7,641 nucleotides of DNA from contig CAMLJY010000158.1 in the NCBI GenBank assembly GCA_946480465.1, forward strand, positions 1 to 7,641, read 5' to 3'. This document shows positions 6,879 to 7,641 of this stretch, one piece after another. Every line of letters begins with the position of its first letter. Positions within the stretch are counted from its first letter, which is position 1. This stretch comes from an uncultured Burkholderiales bacterium (GTDB taxonomy: Bacteria; Pseudomonadota; Gammaproteobacteria; Burkholderiales; Burkholderiaceae). Made by a program: the position numbers and the translations under genes. The notes under the pieces are model-generated. The model made no database searches and had not been told where the DNA came from. It saw nothing but the letters and a program-made list of their open reading frames with translations.

Positions 6879-7568
6879 ATGCGAACCATCGGGCTGATCG
6901 GCGGCATGAGCTGGGAATCGACCACGCTCTACTATCAGGTTATCAACAGGGAAGTGGCACGCCGCAAGGGCGGCCTGCACTCGGCGCCCCTTCATCTGGT
7001 AAGCCTGAATTTCGAGGACATCGCCGCCCGGCAGCGGGCGGCCGACTGGCCGGGCATGGCCGGCATCCTCAGCGATGCGGCCCGCCGCCTCGAAGCGGCC
7101 GGCGCGGATTGCGTGCTGATCGGCACCAACACCATGCACCGCGTGGCCGATGAAGTGCAGACCGCCACCAGCGTTCCGCTGCTGCACATCGCCGACGTGA
7201 CGGCGCGCGCCATCCTGGCCGCCGGCCACGGCCGCGTGGGCCTGCTGGGCACCCTGTTCACGATGGAACAGCCGTTCTACCGCGAGCGCCTGGCGTCCTT
7301 CGGCATCGAGTGCATCACGCCGCCGGAGGCCGAACGCCGGGAGGTGCACCGCATCATCTTCGACGAACTCTGCCGCGGGGACTTCCGCGCGTCGTCCAAG
7401 GCGGCGCTGTGCGAAATCATCCAGGGGCTGAAGCACCGCGGCGCCCAGGGCGCCGTGCTCGGCTGCACCGAGCTGCCGCTGATCCTGTCGGATGGCGACA
7501 GCGAGCTGCCGCTGTTCAACACGACCGAGCTGCACGCGATGGCCGCGGTCGACTTCTGCCTGCAGTAG
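6879..7568 (+). CDS. Aspartate/glutamate racemase family protein
   Basis: This 229-residue cytoplasmic, cofactor-independent amino-acid racemase has the family's length and two-domain layout. The N-terminus MRTIGLIGGMSWEST is typical of the aspartate racemase branch. The first catalytic motif is GTNTMH with T83 where classical racemases carry cysteine; the second is LGCTELPL with C196. The same Thr/Cys pair is known in the E. coli YgeA-type L-aspartate/glutamate racemase, which works preferentially in the L to D direction, so a similar asymmetric enzyme is inferred. Substrate remains open: aspartate, glutamate or another amino acid. The start at 6879 is supported by GAGAGG nine bases upstream. 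The next gene begins 19 bp after the stop on the same strand, suggesting cotranscription. The divergent neighbour is a peptidoglycan-type peptidase, which would fit a D-amino-acid or cell-wall theme, but this is only suggestive. Confidence 0.93.
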   Translation: MRTIGLIGGMSWESTTLYYQVINREVARRKGGLHSAPLHLVSLNFEDIAARQRAADWPGMAGILSDAARRLEAAGADCVLIGTNTMHRVADEVQTATSVPLLHIADVTARAILAAGHGRVGLLGTLFTMEQPFYRERLASFGIECITPPEAERREVHRIIFDELCRGDFRASSKAALCEIIQGLKHRGAQGAVLGCTELPLILSDGDSELPLFNTTELHAMAAVDFCLQ

Positions 7569-7587
7569 CCCACCGGTCGCGCGACCC

Positions 7588-7641
7588 ATGGCCCACATCG
7601 TCGTCCTCGGCGCCGGCATCGGCGGCATGCCCGCGGCTTAT
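7588..7641 (+). CDS. FAD-dependent oxidoreductase, possibly sulfide:quinone reductase-like (partial)
   Basis: Only the first 18 codons are present: MAHIVVLGAGIGGMPAAY, running off the window end. The GxGxxG motif after a short hydrophobic strand (VVLGAGIGG) is the ADP-binding Rossmann fingerprint of FAD/NAD(P) oxidoreductases. The wording around it (AHIVVLGAG, then GGMPAAY) recalls sulfide:quinone reductases and related flavocytochrome c sulfide dehydrogenase-type proteins, which oxidise sulfide and pass electrons to quinone. With so little sequence that finer call is tentative; type II NADH dehydrogenase relatives are an alternative. It starts 19 bp after the racemase stop with no clear Shine-Dalgarno sequence, consistent with translation from a shared transcript. 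Confidence 0.7.
   Translation, partial: MAHIVVLGAGIGGMPAAY

Noticed and set aside
6658..6879. Extended N-terminus for the M15 peptidase up to 6879
   Set aside because: An excellent GGAGG site six bases before ATG 6657 fixes the start; the extension is low-quality sequence over the promoter region and palindrome.

Overview
The window is very GC-rich, densely coding, single-contig-style bacterial DNA with short intergenic gaps. The gene content and protein styles point to a high-GC proteobacterium: ACC deaminase with a divergent Lrp-type regulator, a CHASE hybrid histidine kinase, a secreted Asp-box protein, and an SQR-like flavoprotein. A soil- or plant-associated member of the Burkholderiales (Comamonadaceae-like) is my best guess. 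This is inference from resemblance; there is no rRNA or other marker gene here.

Left part (1-1809). The first 53 bases are the 5' end of an unrecognised minus-strand gene. A strong hairpin (82-105) separates it from an Lrp/AsnC-family regulator on the minus strand (126-653). Across a 139-bp divergent promoter region lies a full-length 338-residue ACC deaminase (793-1809). It has all the diagnostic residues of a true deaminase: K51, S78, Y268, Y294, E295 and L322. The arrangement is the acdR/acdS one known from plant-growth-promoting Pseudomonas, where the Lrp-type regulator controls the divergent deaminase gene.

Middle part (1810-6087). A GC-rich hairpin lies between acdS and an 825-residue membrane hybrid histidine kinase (1932-4409), with the order TM, periplasmic CHASE sensor, TM, coiled coil, HisKA, HATPase, receiver. 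Next is a secreted 516-residue protein with Asp-box (BNR) repeats (4537-6087). The neighbourhood of an ethylene-precursor-degrading enzyme and a CHASE sensor, a domain class that includes cytokinin receptors, suggests plant association but does not prove a functional link.

Right part (6088-7641). A short endolysin-like M15 zinc peptidase lies on the minus strand (6187-6657). It is divergent from an aspartate/glutamate racemase-family gene (6879-7568) across a 221-bp region that contains a perfect 10-bp inverted repeat. The racemase is followed after 19 bp by the first 18 codons of an FAD-dependent oxidoreductase resembling sulfide:quinone reductases, cut by the window end.

I found no tRNA, rRNA, insertion sequence, CRISPR array or prophage module, and no clearly novel multi-gene system. 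The most useful leads are the CHASE kinase beside acdS, the asymmetric Thr/Cys racemase active site, the orphan endolysin-like peptidase and the inverted repeat at 6798-6826.
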